A stretch of 64,000 nucleotides of DNA from Microbacterium hydrocarbonoxydans (GTDB lineage: Bacteria; Actinomycetota; Actinomycetes; Actinomycetales; Microbacteriaceae): assembly GCF_000956475.1 (NCBI RefSeq), contig NZ_JYJB01000004.1:150799-214798 (forward strand), written 5' to 3'. The translations under genes and the position numbers were made by a program. Shown here piece after piece: positions 26,963 to 36,661 of this stretch (its first letter is position 1; every line of letters starts with the position of its first letter). The notes beneath the pieces were generated by a model, which was given only the letters and a program-made list of their open reading frames with translations, made no database searches and was not told the DNA's origin.

Positions 26963-28048
26963 GTGACCGCTTCTCTCGACGACTTGCCTCTTCGCGACGA
27001 CCTCCGTGGGCTCACTCCATACGGAGCCCCGCAGGCGCCGCTTCCGATCGCACTCAACGTCAACGAGAACACTCATCCCGTGCCGGATGCGGTCGCCAGC
27101 GACATCCTCGATGACATCGCCGTGGCGATCCGCGACGTGAACCGCTATCCCGATCGCGAGTTCACCACTCTCCGTGAGGGTTTCGCAGACTACCTCGGGC
27201 ACGGTCTGACCGCTGAGCAGATCTGGGCGGGCAACGGCTCCAACGAGGTGCTCCAGCACATCCTGCAGGCGTTCGGCGGCCCAGGGCGCACCGCGTTCGG
27301 TTTCGCGCCGACCTACTCGATGTACCCCCTGATCGCGCAGGGCACGGGTGCTCGCTGGGTCGCGGGGACTCGGGAATCGGATTACACGATCACTCCGGAG
27401 GAAGCCGCGGAGCAGGTGCGCGCGGTCGATCCCGACGTGATCCTGCTGTGCTCGCCCAACAACCCGACCGGTACGCCGCTGGGGCTCGACGTCGTCCAAG
27501 CCGTGTACGACGCTGCCCGTGGCGTCGTGATCGTCGACGAGGCCTATCAGGAGTTCGCGCCGCGGGATGCGGCATCCGCCTTGACTCTTCTCGAGGGGCG
27601 TCCGCGGCTCGCCGTGTCGCGGACGATGAGCAAGGCCTTCGCGTTCGCGGGCGCCCGCGTCGGCTATCTCGCCGCCGACCCGGCGTTCATCGACGCCCTG
27701 CGGCTGGTGCGTCTGCCGTATCACCTGAGCGCGCTCACGCAGGCCGCGGCCATCGCCGCCCTGCGCAATGCGGACGTCATGCTCGCCATGGTCGACGAGA
27801 TCATCGAGCAGCGCGACCGCATCTCGGCGACGCTCGAGGCGCTCGGCTACACGCCGCACGAATCATGGTCCAACTTCGTCCTCTTCGGTGGCGTGCGCGA
27901 TCCGAAGACGGTCTGGCAGCAGCTGTACGACCAGGGCGTGCTGATCCGCGACGTCGGGATCCCGGGGCACCTGCGTGTCACAGCCGGAACGGAGGCGGAG
28001 ACCACCGCATTCCTCGACGCCCTCGCCTCGATAGGATCGGCATCATGA
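26963..28048 (+). CDS. hisC: Histidinol-phosphate aminotransferase
   Basis: 361-residue PLP enzyme of the class I/II aminotransferases that converts imidazole-acetol phosphate and glutamate to histidinol phosphate. Signatures: [14 protein letters not shown] at the substrate-binding N-terminus, [21 protein letters not shown], and the PLP lysine in [24 protein letters not shown] box ends 7 nt before the GTG at 26963, so a leaderless GTG start is preferred; ATG 26954 would overlap that box. Overlaps hisB by 4 nt. hisD, often upstream, is not here. Confidence 0.93.
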   Translation: MTASLDDLPLRDDLRGLTPYGAPQAPLPIALNVNENTHPVPDAVASDILDDIAVAIRDVNRYPDREFTTLREGFADYLGHGLTAEQIWAGNGSNEVLQHILQAFGGPGRTAFGFAPTYSMYPLIAQGTGARWVAGTRESDYTITPEEAAEQVRAVDPDVILLCSPNNPTGTPLGLDVVQAVYDAARGVVIVDEAYQEFAPRDAASALTLLEGRPRLAVSRTMSKAFAFAGARVGYLAADPAFIDALRLVRLPYHLSALTQAAAIAALRNADVMLAMVDEIIEQRDRISATLEALGYTPHESWSNFVLFGGVRDPKTVWQQLYDQGVLIRDVGIPGHLRVTAGTEAETTAFLDALASIGSAS

Positions 28049-28656
28049 GCACCCCCGCGCCTCGCACCTCTCGTCGTGTCCGCAGCACGTCGGAGTCCAC
28101 GGTCGAACTCGAGCTGAACCTCGACGGAACGGGTGTCAGCCACATCGACACGTCCGTGCCCTTCTTCGACCACATGCTCACGGCGTTCGCGAAGCACTCG
28201 CTCACCGACCTCACGGTGCGGGCATCGGGTGACACCGACATCGACGCCCACCACACGGTCGAGGACATCTCGATCGTCCTCGGACAGGCGATCCGCGAGG
28301 CCCTCGGCGACAAGTCGGGGATCTCCCGGTACGGCGACGCTCTGGTGCCCCTCGACGAGGCGCTTGCGCAGGCCGTGGTCGACATCTCCGGGCGGCCGTA
28401 CCTCGTGCACGAGGGCGAGCCCGCGGGCTTCGAATACCACCTGATCGGCGGTCACTTCACCGGTGCGCTGGTGCGGCACTCGTTCGAGGCCATCACCTTC
28501 AACGCGGGCCTCACCGTGCACGTCCGCGTGCTCGGCGGCCGTGACCCGCACCACATCGCCGAAGCGGAGTACAAGGCGTTCGCGCGTGCCTTCCGTCAGG
28601 CCAAGGCGCTCGATCCGCTGGTCGACGGCATCCCATCGACCAAGGGCGCACTGTGA
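28045..28656 (+). CDS. hisB: Imidazoleglycerol-phosphate dehydratase
   Basis: 203-residue manganese enzyme for the sixth step of histidine synthesis. The metal-binding histidine motifs are present: [32 protein letters not shown] and the symmetrical [18 protein letters not shown] near the C-terminus. Monofunctional, without the phosphatase domain found in enteric HisB. ATG 28045 overlaps the hisC stop (ATGA) and the gene overlaps hisH by 4 nt (GTGA), so the three are translationally coupled. Confidence 0.97.
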   Translation: MSTPAPRTSRRVRSTSESTVELELNLDGTGVSHIDTSVPFFDHMLTAFAKHSLTDLTVRASGDTDIDAHHTVEDISIVLGQAIREALGDKSGISRYGDALVPLDEALAQAVVDISGRPYLVHEGEPAGFEYHLIGGHFTGALVRHSFEAITFNAGLTVHVRVLGGRDPHHIAEAEYKAFARAFRQAKALDPLVDGIPSTKGAL

Positions 28657-29288
28657 CCTCCGCGCCCCGGGTCGCCGTCTTCGACTACGAATCCGGCAAT
28701 GTGCACTCCGCCGTCAAGGCCCTCGTTGCAGCCGGAGCGGATGCCGTGCTCACCCGTGACAAGAAGCTCGCACTCGAGGCGGACGGTCTCGTGGTGCCCG
28801 GAGTCGGGGCCTTCCAAGCCGTGCGCGATGCGCTGTACGCGCACGGCGGCGACGAGATCATCGATCGCAGACTTGCGGGCGGCCGCCCGGTGCTCGGGAT
28901 CTGCGTGGGGATGCAGGTGCTCTTCGCGCACGGTGTCGAGCGCGGCCATGACACAGAAGGCCTCGGCGAGTGGCCGGGCGCCGTCACCGAGCTGAATGCC
29001 CCGGTGCTGCCGCACATGGGCTGGAACACCGTCGAGCCCGGCGCCGACAGCGTGCTGTTCCGCGGCATCGAAGAAGAGCGCTTCTACTTCGTGCACTCCT
29101 ACGCCGCGCAGTCGTGGGAGCTCGACGTCATTCCGCCGTTCCCGCAGCCGGTTCTCACCTGGACGACCTACGGCGACCCGTTCCTCGCCGCCGTCGAGAA
29201 CGGGCCGCTGTCGGCGACTCAGTTCCACCCCGAGAAGTCCGGCGACGCCGGCATCCAGCTGCTGCGCAACTGGGTGGGCAGTCTCTGA
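28653..29288 (+). CDS. hisH: Imidazole glycerol phosphate synthase, glutaminase subunit
   Basis: 211-residue class I glutamine amidotransferase that feeds ammonia to HisF for imidazole glycerol phosphate and AICAR formation. The nucleophile is Cys84 in LGICVGMQ and the His/Glu pair lies in [12 protein letters not shown] start at 28653 within the hisB stop. hisF, its synthase partner, is not in the window. Confidence 0.96.
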   Translation: MTSAPRVAVFDYESGNVHSAVKALVAAGADAVLTRDKKLALEADGLVVPGVGAFQAVRDALYAHGGDEIIDRRLAGGRPVLGICVGMQVLFAHGVERGHDTEGLGEWPGAVTELNAPVLPHMGWNTVEPGADSVLFRGIEEERFYFVHSYAAQSWELDVIPPFPQPVLTWTTYGDPFLAAVENGPLSATQFHPEKSGDAGIQLLRNWVGSL

Positions 29289-29335
29289 CTCGGGCGCACG
29301 GCGTCACGCATTTGGGTGAGCGCCGATCGCAGGGG

Positions 29336-29388
29336 TACCCTCGATTCTCGTGCCTGCCATGGGCGCTTTCCCACCACTCAAGGACGTC
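29336..29388 (+). promoter_or_regulatory. hisA promoter and short leader
   Basis: TACCCT (29336-29341) lies 8 nt before a GTG at 29350, which could be read as a leaderless start. However, AAGGA sits 4 nt before the ATG at 29389, and the protein from that ATG matches family length, so a 39-nt leader is more likely. Confidence 0.5.
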
Positions 29389-30135
29389 ATGAACGACTTC
29401 GCGCAGTCTCCCTCTCTCACCCTGCTCCCCGCCGTCGACGTGGCCGGCGGCAAGGCCGTCCGGCTCACTCAGGGTGAGGCCGGCAGCGAGACCAGCTACG
29501 GCGATCCGCTTGACGCTGCGGGGGAGTGGGTCGCGCAGGGCGCCCAGTGGATTCACCTCGTCGACCTCGACGCCGCCTTCGGCCGGGGCAGCAACGCGCC
29601 GATCCTCCGCAAGGTCATCAAGCAGTTCAAGAACGTGAACATCGAGCTCTCCGGCGGCATCCGCGACGACGCCACACTGGAGGCTGCACTCGAGAGCGGC
29701 GCGACGCGCATCAACCTCGGCACCGCTGCACTGGAGAACCCCGAGTGGGCCGCCGACGTGATCGGGCGATTCGGCGAGGCGATCGCAGTCGGACTCGACG
29801 TGCGTGGCACGACGCTCGCCGCGCGCGGCTGGACCAAGGACGGTGGCGACCTCTGGGAGGTTCTCGACCGCCTCGAGGATGCCGGATGCAGCCGTTACGT
29901 GGTCACCGACGTGACGAAGGACGGCACGCTCCGCGGCCCGAACCTCGACCTGCTGCGCGAGATGACCTCGCGCACCCCGAAGCCGGTGGTCGCCTCCGGC
30001 GGCATCGCCAACCTCGACGACATCGCGGCTCTTCGCGAACTCGTGCCGCTCGGCGTCGAGGGCGCGATCGTCGGCAAGGCTCTCTACGCCGGCGCGTTCA
30101 CGCTGGCCGAGGCGCTGGATGTCGCAGGAGACTGA
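29389..30135 (+). CDS. hisA: Phosphoribosyl isomerase (HisA/PriA)
   Basis: 248-residue TIM-barrel isomerase of histidine synthesis (ProFAR to PRFAR). Barrel signatures: [48 protein letters not shown], and the second catalytic aspartate in [14 protein letters not shown]. In actinobacteria lacking trpF this enzyme (PriA) also acts in tryptophan synthesis; that dual role is likely but cannot be shown from this window. A 13-codon longer GTG start at 29350 exists. Overlaps the next gene by 17 nt. Confidence 0.93.
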   Translation: MNDFAQSPSLTLLPAVDVAGGKAVRLTQGEAGSETSYGDPLDAAGEWVAQGAQWIHLVDLDAAFGRGSNAPILRKVIKQFKNVNIELSGGIRDDATLEAALESGATRINLGTAALENPEWAADVIGRFGEAIAVGLDVRGTTLAARGWTKDGGDLWEVLDRLEDAGCSRYVVTDVTKDGTLRGPNLDLLREMTSRTPKPVVASGGIANLDDIAALRELVPLGVEGAIVGKALYAGAFTLAEALDVAGD

Positions 30136-30970
30136 GCCGCACTCCTGCGGTCCGGAGTCGCACAATCACGGCGACTCGGCACCTCCAGGCGGACCCGGCG
30201 ACTCGGCACCTCCAGGCGGAGCCGGCGACTCGGCAGGCGTCCCCTGGGAGGGGCGCAGCTTCGAGTCGAATCCGCACGCGGCAGACGACGGCTCCGCCGA
30301 CCCGGCGCTTCTCGACGCGCTGCAGCGTTTCCGGGCAGGGGATGGTTCGCAGGCCGAGGTCGTCGATGCGTTCCGCTCTGCGCGCGTACTCATCCCGCTC
30401 GTCGCCGAGAAGGGCGACGACGGCGTCGGTCCGACCGGTCTCGTCGTCGACAAGACGCAGGAGCTCTCGATCGTGACGGTGGCCGCTCCTGACGGGCGTC
30501 GCGTGCAGCCCGTCTTCTCCTCCGTCGAGGCGATGCAGAGGTGGGATGCGACGGCGCGGCCGATCCCGGTCGAGGCTGTGCGTGCGGCGCTCGCGGCGTC
30601 GTCAGAGGACACCGATCTGATCGTTCTCGATCCGACGTCCGCCACCGAGTTCGTCCTTCGCCGGCCCGCCGTCTGGGCCGTCGCCCAGGGCCACGCATGG
30701 GAGCCGAGCTTCCTGTCGCCCGAGGTCTTCGCCGCGCTTCAGCAGAGCGTGGCGCATGAACTGGCCGTGATCGATGTCGCGGTCGAGGCGGGAGATCCCG
30801 ATGCACGACTTCGCGGTCCCGAGCTCGTGGTGATCCTCGAGCTCGTCGACGGCCTCGAGCGCGAGGTGCTGGATGCGGTCCTGCAGCGTCTCGCGCAGCG
30901 CTGGGCCGCCGACGACCGCATCGCCGTGCTCGCGGACTCGCTGACCGTGAAGCTCCGCCGCTCCGCCTGA
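30119..30970 (+). CDS. SseB family protein with N-terminal Gly/Pro repeat
   Basis: 283-residue soluble protein. After a low-complexity N-terminus with two copies of DSAPPGGxG, encoded by a 27-bp tandem DNA repeat at 30170-30223, comes an SseB-like N-terminal domain ([55 protein letters not shown]). An alpha/beta tail follows. SseB-like proteins are widespread in actinobacteria beside his genes; the molecular role is unknown. The ATG overlaps the hisA stop by 17 nt. The repeat length may vary between strains. Confidence 0.8.
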   Translation: MSQETEPHSCGPESHNHGDSAPPGGPGDSAPPGGAGDSAGVPWEGRSFESNPHAADDGSADPALLDALQRFRAGDGSQAEVVDAFRSARVLIPLVAEKGDDGVGPTGLVVDKTQELSIVTVAAPDGRRVQPVFSSVEAMQRWDATARPIPVEAVRAALAASSEDTDLIVLDPTSATEFVLRRPAVWAVAQGHAWEPSFLSPEVFAALQQSVAHELAVIDVAVEAGDPDARLRGPELVVILELVDGLEREVLDAVLQRLAQRWAADDRIAVLADSLTVKLRRSA

Positions 30971-31074
30971 ACTCCGCAGGGTCCGCGGTCGTAGGGCGCC
31001 CTTCGTCTGGGTCGCACTCGTACTTCTTCAGCCGAAGTCGACGGCGACGCGAGCGCGCAGACCCGCAGGGCGCA

Positions 31075-31152
31075 GGGATGGCCTGGTCAGGCAAATCGGG
31101 AGGGGCCCGCGAAGCGGGAGGGTCCCCGCTCTTTGCCTGACCAGGCCATCCC
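31075..31152. repeat. Large inverted repeat: 21-bp perfect arms with nested hairpin
   Basis: GGGATGGCCTGGTCAGGCAAA at 31075-31095 is exactly complementary to 31132-31152. The 36 nt between the arms fold further (GGGGCCCGC/GCGGG...CCCC). It lies in the 209-bp gap between two convergent genes, so it may end both transcripts, but it is far longer than the other terminators here and may be a dispersed extragenic element. Confidence 0.75.
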
Positions 31153-31179
31153 GGAGCCCGGAGGGCCGAAGCCCACGGG

Positions 31180-31572
31180 CTAGTTGACCGGCCCCGTCCA
31201 CTTCTCGCCCGGCCCCTTGCCGATCGGGTCGGGAATGGTCGACGCCTCGCGGAACGCGAGCTGCAGCGACCGCAGCCCGTCGCGCAGCGATCGCGCGTGC
31301 ATGTCGCTGATCTCGGGCGCGCCGGCGGTGATGAGACCGGCAAGCGCGTTGATGAGCTTGCGCGCCTCGTCGAGGTCGAGCTGCGCGTCGGGGTCGTCGG
31401 CGAGGCCGAGCTTCACCGCCGCCGCGCTCATGAGATGCACGGCCGTGGTCGTGATCACCTCGACTGCGGGGACGTCGGCGATGTCCCGGGTGGCGGATGA
31501 AGCCGCCTCCTCCTGCCGTGCCCAGCGCTCTTCGCGCTCGCGTGCAGCCTCGTCCGATGCCTGGTTCGTCAC
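31180..31572 (-). CDS. DUF1844 domain protein
   Basis: 130-residue soluble protein. An N-terminal charged coil (EAAREREERWARQEEAASSA) leads into the DUF1844 core DVPAVEVITTTAVHLMSAAAVKLGLA and DLDEARKLINALAGLI. This family is conserved in actinobacteria right beside infC, and its function is unknown. The GTG at 31572 follows AAGGCGAA and excludes a spurious N-terminal extension that would run back into the infC leader. Confidence 0.85.
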   Translation of the reverse strand: MTNQASDEAAREREERWARQEEAASSATRDIADVPAVEVITTTAVHLMSAAAVKLGLADDPDAQLDLDEARKLINALAGLITAGAPEISDMHARSLRDGLRSLQLAFREASTIPDPIGKGPGEKWTGPVN

Positions 31573-31589
31573 TTCGCCTTGCCTTCTGT

Positions 31590-31826
31590 TAGACTGTGTC
31601 GGGCTCCGGAGCGTCATGCTCCGGCACGAAAGAGGATTCACTTCCCACCCGCGCTTGCCGTTCAAGGCTACCGGGTCTAGCACTCCGCCGGATCGCATCG
31701 AGAGATGCGCCGGTTGTCAGGGTGCAGAGCCGGCGTCTGAATGCCGGCGGGTAGGGGACGATTCCGATTTCGCCCGGGATGCCGACAGCATCCTGGTGGC
31801 CGAAACCATCGTCTAAGGAGTTCCGC
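31590..31826 (+). promoter_or_regulatory. infC promoter and long structured leader
   Basis: A TAGACT box at 31590-31595 predicts a start near 31602 and a leader of about 225 nt. It holds CCGGAGC-N5-GCTCCGG (31606-31624), a CGCAT-N6-ATGCG hairpin near 31700 and GCCGGC-N8-GCCGGC near 31728-31747, followed by the TAAGGAG ribosome site. It occupies the place of the L20 autoregulatory leaders of other phyla, but I could not match it to a known class. Confidence 0.5.
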
Positions 31827-32453
<627 letters not shown>

Positions 32454-32526
32454 GATCCGCCCCCAAGACTCCCGCACCGCGGGTTGACAACGTCGCCTGA
32501 GAAGGCGCCATACGAAGGAAGAGAAG

Positions 32527-32721
32527 ATGCCGAAGCAGAAGACCCACTCGGGTGCTAAGAAGCGCTTCAAGATCACCGGCAGCGGCAAGCTGAAGAAGCA
32601 GCAGGCCGGCATGCGCCACAACCTTGAGCACAAGTCGAGCCGTCGCACCCGTCGCCTCAACCAGGACCAGGTTCTGGCCAAGGCAGACTTCAAGGTCGCG
32701 AAGAAGCTTCTCGGTCGCTGA
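32527..32721 (+). CDS. rpmI: 50S ribosomal protein L35
   Basis: 64-residue basic protein with the full L35 pattern: [38 protein letters not shown] and a C-terminal KVAKKLLGR. Follows infC in the usual infC-rpmI-rplT order with a GAAGAGAAG ribosome site. Confidence 0.98.
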   Translation: MPKQKTHSGAKKRFKITGSGKLKKQQAGMRHNLEHKSSRRTRRLNQDQVLAKADFKVAKKLLGR

Positions 32722-32754
32722 CGCGCCCGATCGCAGGAATAGGAACACAGGAAA

Positions 32755-33141
32755 ATGGCAAGAGTCAAGCGGGCGGTAAACGCTCACAAGAAGCGCCGGG
32801 TCATCCTCGAGCGCGCCTCCGGCTACCGCGGTCAGCGTTCGCGCCTCTACCGCAAGGCCAAGGAGCAGGTCATCCACTCCCTGGTCTACTCGTACCGGGA
32901 CCGTCGCAAGCGCAAGGGCGACTTCCGTCGTCTGTGGATCCAGCGCATCAACGCCGCTGCACGCCAGAACGGCATGACCTACAACCGTTTCATCCAGGGC
33001 CTCGGCCTCGCGGGCGTCACGGTCGACCGTCGCATGCTCGCTGACCTCGCGGTCAACGACGCGGCCACCTTCACCACGCTGGTGGAGACGGCGAAGAAGG
33101 CTCTGCCTTCCGACGTCAACGCGCCGAAGTCGGCTGCGTAA
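32755..33141 (+). CDS. rplT: 50S ribosomal protein L20
   Basis: 128-residue early-assembly protein of the large subunit; signature [37 protein letters not shown] and [19 protein letters not shown]. In other bacteria L20 represses its own operon by binding the leader mRNA, which makes the folded infC leader of interest. ATG follows CAGGAAA; a hairpin terminator follows the stop. Confidence 0.98.
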   Translation: MARVKRAVNAHKKRRVILERASGYRGQRSRLYRKAKEQVIHSLVYSYRDRRKRKGDFRRLWIQRINAAARQNGMTYNRFIQGLGLAGVTVDRRMLADLAVNDAATFTTLVETAKKALPSDVNAPKSAA

Positions 33142-33149
33142 GCACCTCT

Positions 33150-33602
33150 TCACGCAGGGCGCTCTCCTTCGGGAGGGCGCCCTGCGGCGTTTCCCGGGGA
33201 GGGGCGGGCGGATGCTCGCGTGAGCGCCGCGTCGATGATGGCCGCTGCGCAGATGGCCACCGTGTAGACGAGGATGTCGCGGACGTCGAAGCCGGAACCG
33301 AGCAGCAGAGCCGACGGCGGGAAGACCGATGCCCACGCGCGCGGGAACCCCGTGAGCTGGAAGAGCTCGATCCCCGCGCAGATCGCGACCGCGACGACTG
33401 CCGGTCTCAGCATCCTCGAATGAGGCAGAACCCACGCTGCGAGAAGATAGACCAGCACGGCGTACAACGCGTCGCCGGCCGCGTCGCCGAACGGCCCATC
33501 GACCGTCGCGTGGACGAGCAGACCGGATCCCACCGTGAGCAGGGCGAGAGCCCCGAGAACGATCCGGCGTCGACTCGGAGCCGCTGCGGTAGGGGACGTC
33601 AT
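33150..33602 (-). CDS. DUF2809 membrane protein
   Basis: 150-residue integral membrane protein with four hydrophobic segments; the pattern GPFGDAAGDALYAVLVYLLAA...ICAGIELFQLTG...GSGFDVRDILVYTVAICAAA fits the DUF2809 family, whose role is unknown. ATG 33602 lies 7 nt after a minus-strand TAGGGT box, a leaderless layout. Its last dozen codons (AAGRPPEGERPA) coincide with the rplT terminator hairpin on the other strand. Confidence 0.75.
   Translation of the reverse strand: MTSPTAAAPSRRRIVLGALALLTVGSGLLVHATVDGPFGDAAGDALYAVLVYLLAAWVLPHSRMLRPAVVAVAICAGIELFQLTGFPRAWASVFPPSALLLGSGFDVRDILVYTVAICAAAIIDAALTRASARPSPGNAAGRPPEGERPA
33153..33186 (+). terminator. rplT terminator, lying inside the convergent gene's last codons
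   Basis: CGCAGGGCGCTCTCC (33153-33167) pairs with GGAGGGCGCCCTGCG (33172-33186) through a TTCG tetraloop; 15 pairs including one G-U. It starts 12 nt after the rplT stop. Confidence 0.8.
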
Positions 33603-33690
33603 CTGACGCACCCTACCCCGGCACGCCGCACGTCTCCCGAGGCGGCGCCGCATGGTGGGGGAGAGGCTTCGCTATCCCTAGACTGAGAGC

Positions 33691-34503
33691 GTGCTGGAGA
33701 ACCCCCGCTCCCCCCGAGTCCGTGCCGTGGCCAAACTGACCAAGCGCAGTGCGCGCGCCGAGACCGGACTGTACCTCCTCGAAGGCCCCCAGGCGGTGCG
33801 CGAGGCATTGACCTACCGCCCCGACGCGATCGTGGAGCTGTTCGCCACTCCGAACGGCTGGGAGAAGCATCCCGACATCCGGGCGAAAGCAGCCGACACA
33901 GGCGTCGACGCCGTGCACGTGACCGACTACGTTCTCGGCGCGATGGCCGACACCGTCACACCGCAGGGGCTCGTCGCCGTCGTGAGGCAGACGCCGACCG
34001 CGGTCTGCGAGGTCTTCGCGTCGTCACCGCGGCTCGTCGCGATCTGCGAGGAGATCCGAGACCCCGGGAACCTCGGCACGATCATCCGCGCGGCCGACGC
34101 CGCGGGCGCCGACGCCGTGGTGCTCACCGGACGTACGGTCGATCCGTACAACCCCAAGGTCGTCCGCGCCACGACCGGATCGCTGTTCCACCTGCCGGTC
34201 TCCGTGGCGGCGGATCTCGACGAGGTCATCGAGCAGGCGCACGCGGCCGGCCTGAACGTCCTCGCCGCGGATGTGAAGGGCGACGATCTGCTCGCGGCGC
34301 GTGCAGAGGGCGTCCTCGCCGGCCCGACCGCGTGGCTGTTCGGCAACGAGGCGCGCGGTCTGGAAGACAGCGCGCTCGCCCTCGCCGACCATGTGCTGAA
34401 GCTGCCGATCTTCGGAAGGGCGGAGTCGCTGAACCTCGCCACCGCGGCGAGCGTCTGCCTGTACGAGAGCGCCTTCGCACAGCGCGCCGCAGCCGGACTG
34501 TGA
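33691..34503 (+). CDS. TrmH/SpoU family RNA 2'-O-methyltransferase
   Basis: 270-residue SPOUT methyltransferase, probably modifying 23S rRNA with S-adenosylmethionine. An N-terminal substrate-binding domain (VRAVAKLTKRSARAETGLYLLEGPQAVREAL) precedes the knotted catalytic domain with motif 1 EIRDPGNLGTIIRAADAAG, motif 2 LFGNEARGL and motif 3 PIFGRAESLNLATAASVCLYE. GTG start at 33691 is 6 nt after TAGACT with no ribosome site. In many actinobacteria this gene lies next to rplT, as here. Confidence 0.92.
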   Translation: MLENPRSPRVRAVAKLTKRSARAETGLYLLEGPQAVREALTYRPDAIVELFATPNGWEKHPDIRAKAADTGVDAVHVTDYVLGAMADTVTPQGLVAVVRQTPTAVCEVFASSPRLVAICEEIRDPGNLGTIIRAADAAGADAVVLTGRTVDPYNPKVVRATTGSLFHLPVSVAADLDEVIEQAHAAGLNVLAADVKGDDLLAARAEGVLAGPTAWLFGNEARGLEDSALALADHVLKLPIFGRAESLNLATAASVCLYESAFAQRAAAGL

Positions 34504-34609
34504 GTCGCGCCGTCAGGGCGGCCCTCCGCCGGCTGGTACGGTAGATCCCCGGTAGCGCGCGGTGATGTCCGCCGTGCGAGGGGGCGCCGGCTGAAAAGGG
34601 GCAGGATCG

Positions 34610-35281
34610 ATGCGGATTCTGATAATCGAAGACGACGAGCGCGTCGCTGCGGCGCTCGACGCCTTTCTCGCGAGGTCGGGCTACGCCACCGAGCGCGCAT
34701 CAGATGGAGCATCCGCCCTGCAGATCCTCGATGCGCACACCGAGGTCGTCCTGCTCGACCTGGGGCTTCCCGACGTCGACGGCATCGACCTGTGCCGCCG
34801 CATCCGCGCGCGATCCGACGTTCCGATCGTCGTCGTCACCGCGCGCAGCCAGGTCACCGAGCGGATCAAGGGGCTCCGAGCCGGAGCGGACGACTTCGTG
34901 GTCAAGCCCTACGACGTCCACGAGCTCCTCGCCCGCATCGAGGCGGTCACGCGGCGTGCCCGGCCCGTGCACCCCGAGGCGGAGCGCGTCGTCATCGTGT
35001 CGGGCGACGATGTGCGGATCGACCTGGTCGCACGTCAGCTGCTCGTCGGCGATGCGCCGGTGGATCTCACGCCGAAGGAGTTCGACATCGTCGCGGTGCT
35101 CGCTCGTCACCCCGGCGTGGCCGTGCCGAAGGACCGCCTGATCCGCGAGGTCTGGAACACCGACTGGCGCGGCTTCACTCACTCGCTCGAGGTGCACGTG
35201 GGTGCGATCCGGCGCAAGGCCGGTGCACGCCGGTTCATCGAGACGGTGCGCGGCGTCGGATATCGACTCGTGAGCTCCTGA
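34610..35281 (+). CDS. OmpR-family response regulator
   Basis: 223-residue regulator. Receiver domain with acidic pair EDD (residues 7-9), phosphoacceptor Asp50 (VVLLDLGLPD) and conserved Lys in VVKPYDVHEL. The C-terminal winged-helix DNA-binding domain runs from about 130 (LTPKEFDIVAVLARHPGVAVPKDRLIREVW...VHVGAIRRKAG...VRGVGYRL). Cotranscribed with the histidine kinase 4 bp downstream and with a TAXI-type binding lipoprotein. A GGGGCAGGA ribosome site precedes the ATG. Confidence 0.94.
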   Translation: MRILIIEDDERVAAALDAFLARSGYATERASDGASALQILDAHTEVVLLDLGLPDVDGIDLCRRIRARSDVPIVVVTARSQVTERIKGLRAGADDFVVKPYDVHELLARIEAVTRRARPVHPEAERVVIVSGDDVRIDLVARQLLVGDAPVDLTPKEFDIVAVLARHPGVAVPKDRLIREVWNTDWRGFTHSLEVHVGAIRRKAGARRFIETVRGVGYRLVSS

Positions 35282-35284
35282 CCC

Positions 35285-36661
35285 GTGCGCACCCGGCTCG
35301 TCATCGTCTTCCTGGTGCCCCTCATCGCGGTGCTGCTGTCCCTCGGCGGAGCGGCGGGATGGAGCGCCGCGCGGAGCATCCAGCAGGCGTTCTACACGCA
35401 GCAGCTCGGCGACCTCGGCTACTTCGTGACAACCGCGAGGCAGTCCCTTCTCGCCGGCAGCACCGCGGTGTTCGACGCCGAGGCCGCTCGGTTCCACGAG
35501 GTGTACGGCACGCGGGTCTCGGTCTTCGACATCGCCGGCGGCGTGTGGTCGGCGAGTGAGGGAGCATCGCCCGCGCTGTCGGAGATGCAGATCGAGCAGG
35601 TCTCTCAAGCGCTCTCCGGGCGTCGAGCCGAGATCCCCAACCCGGCGCAGCCGTGGGCTGTCGCGGATGTGTCGCTGGTCGAGCCGGTGTTCGACGACGG
35701 CGACGTGATCGGCGCGGTGATGATCTCGGCGACCGGTGACGCCGCTCGTGGAGCCATAACGCGGCAGATCGCGATCTTCGCCGCCGTCTCGGTGGCCGCG
35801 ATCGCCGTCGGCGTGCTGCTCGTGTTCCAGCTGGCCCGCTGGGTGCTGTCACCCGTTCGGCGACTCGACGAGGCGATGGCGGCGATCGAGCGCGGCGCGA
35901 TGGACGCGCGGGTCGATGTCGACACCGGGCCGCCAGAGCTGCGCCGTATGACCCGGGTGTTCAACGGCATGGCAGACGAGATCGAGCGCGTGTTCGCACG
36001 GCAGCAGGAGTTCGCAGCCAACGCCTCGCACGAGCTGCGCAACCCCCTGAACGCGCTGCTCCTGCGCGTCGAGCACCTCGCGACCGGCCTCGGCAGCGAA
36101 TGGGATGCCGATGTCGAGGAGACCCGCCAGGAGGGGCGGCGCATGGCGGAGATCCTGGAGACTCTTCTCGCCCTCACCCGCAGCGGACGGGGGGACTCGA
36201 CCTTCTCCGCCGTCGATCTCACGGCATTGGCCGCTCGGCGTGCCGGAGCGTGGCGCGAAGTCGCGGCGCAGCGCGGAATCACGCTGCACGCCGGTGGCGG
36301 GGGGCCCGTGCTGAGCGTGACCGATCGAATGATCGTCGAGAGCGCTCTGGACGCGCTCATCGACAACGCGGTGAAGTTCTCGCCCCGTGGCGGCGTGGTC
36401 GAGCTGCAGGCCCGCCGGGAGGGCGACGAGTGCAGCGTCAGCGTCCGCGACCATGGCCCAGGGCTCTCGCCCGAGCAGCTCGGGCAGGCGACCGACCGCT
36501 TCTGGAGGGGCGCGGACGGCGAGGACGTGCCCGGCACCGGACTCGGGCTCGCGATCGCCACGGATCTGATGCGCTCGATCGGCGGCGATCTCCTGGTGGC
36601 GGCTGCGGAGGACGGGGGACTGCAGGTGACCCTGCGGATGCGGGACGGTGACGCGGAATGA
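35285..36661 (+). CDS. Membrane sensor histidine kinase
   Basis: 458-residue kinase, partner of the preceding regulator. Two transmembrane helices (about residues 5-28 and 158-182) flank an extracellular sensor domain of about 125 residues. Then come a HAMP domain, the dimerisation helix with phospho-His249 in ANASHELRNPLN, and the ATPase domain with N-box DNAVKFSP, G1 DHGPGLS and G2 GTGLGLAIA. It overlaps by 4 nt a gene for an extracytoplasmic solute-binding lipoprotein that could present ligand to the sensor domain. Confidence 0.93.
   Translation: MRTRLVIVFLVPLIAVLLSLGGAAGWSAARSIQQAFYTQQLGDLGYFVTTARQSLLAGSTAVFDAEAARFHEVYGTRVSVFDIAGGVWSASEGASPALSEMQIEQVSQALSGRRAEIPNPAQPWAVADVSLVEPVFDDGDVIGAVMISATGDAARGAITRQIAIFAAVSVAAIAVGVLLVFQLARWVLSPVRRLDEAMAAIERGAMDARVDVDTGPPELRRMTRVFNGMADEIERVFARQQEFAANASHELRNPLNALLLRVEHLATGLGSEWDADVEETRQEGRRMAEILETLLALTRSGRGDSTFSAVDLTALAARRAGAWREVAAQRGITLHAGGGGPVLSVTDRMIVESALDALIDNAVKFSPRGGVVELQARREGDECSVSVRDHGPGLSPEQLGQATDRFWRGADGEDVPGTGLGLAIATDLMRSIGGDLLVAAAEDGGLQVTLRMRDGDAE

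Noticed and set aside
31779..31826. ATG 31779 as the infC start
   Set aside because: It adds 16 residues not seen in IF3 and would be translated through the TAAGGAG site that serves the ATC start.
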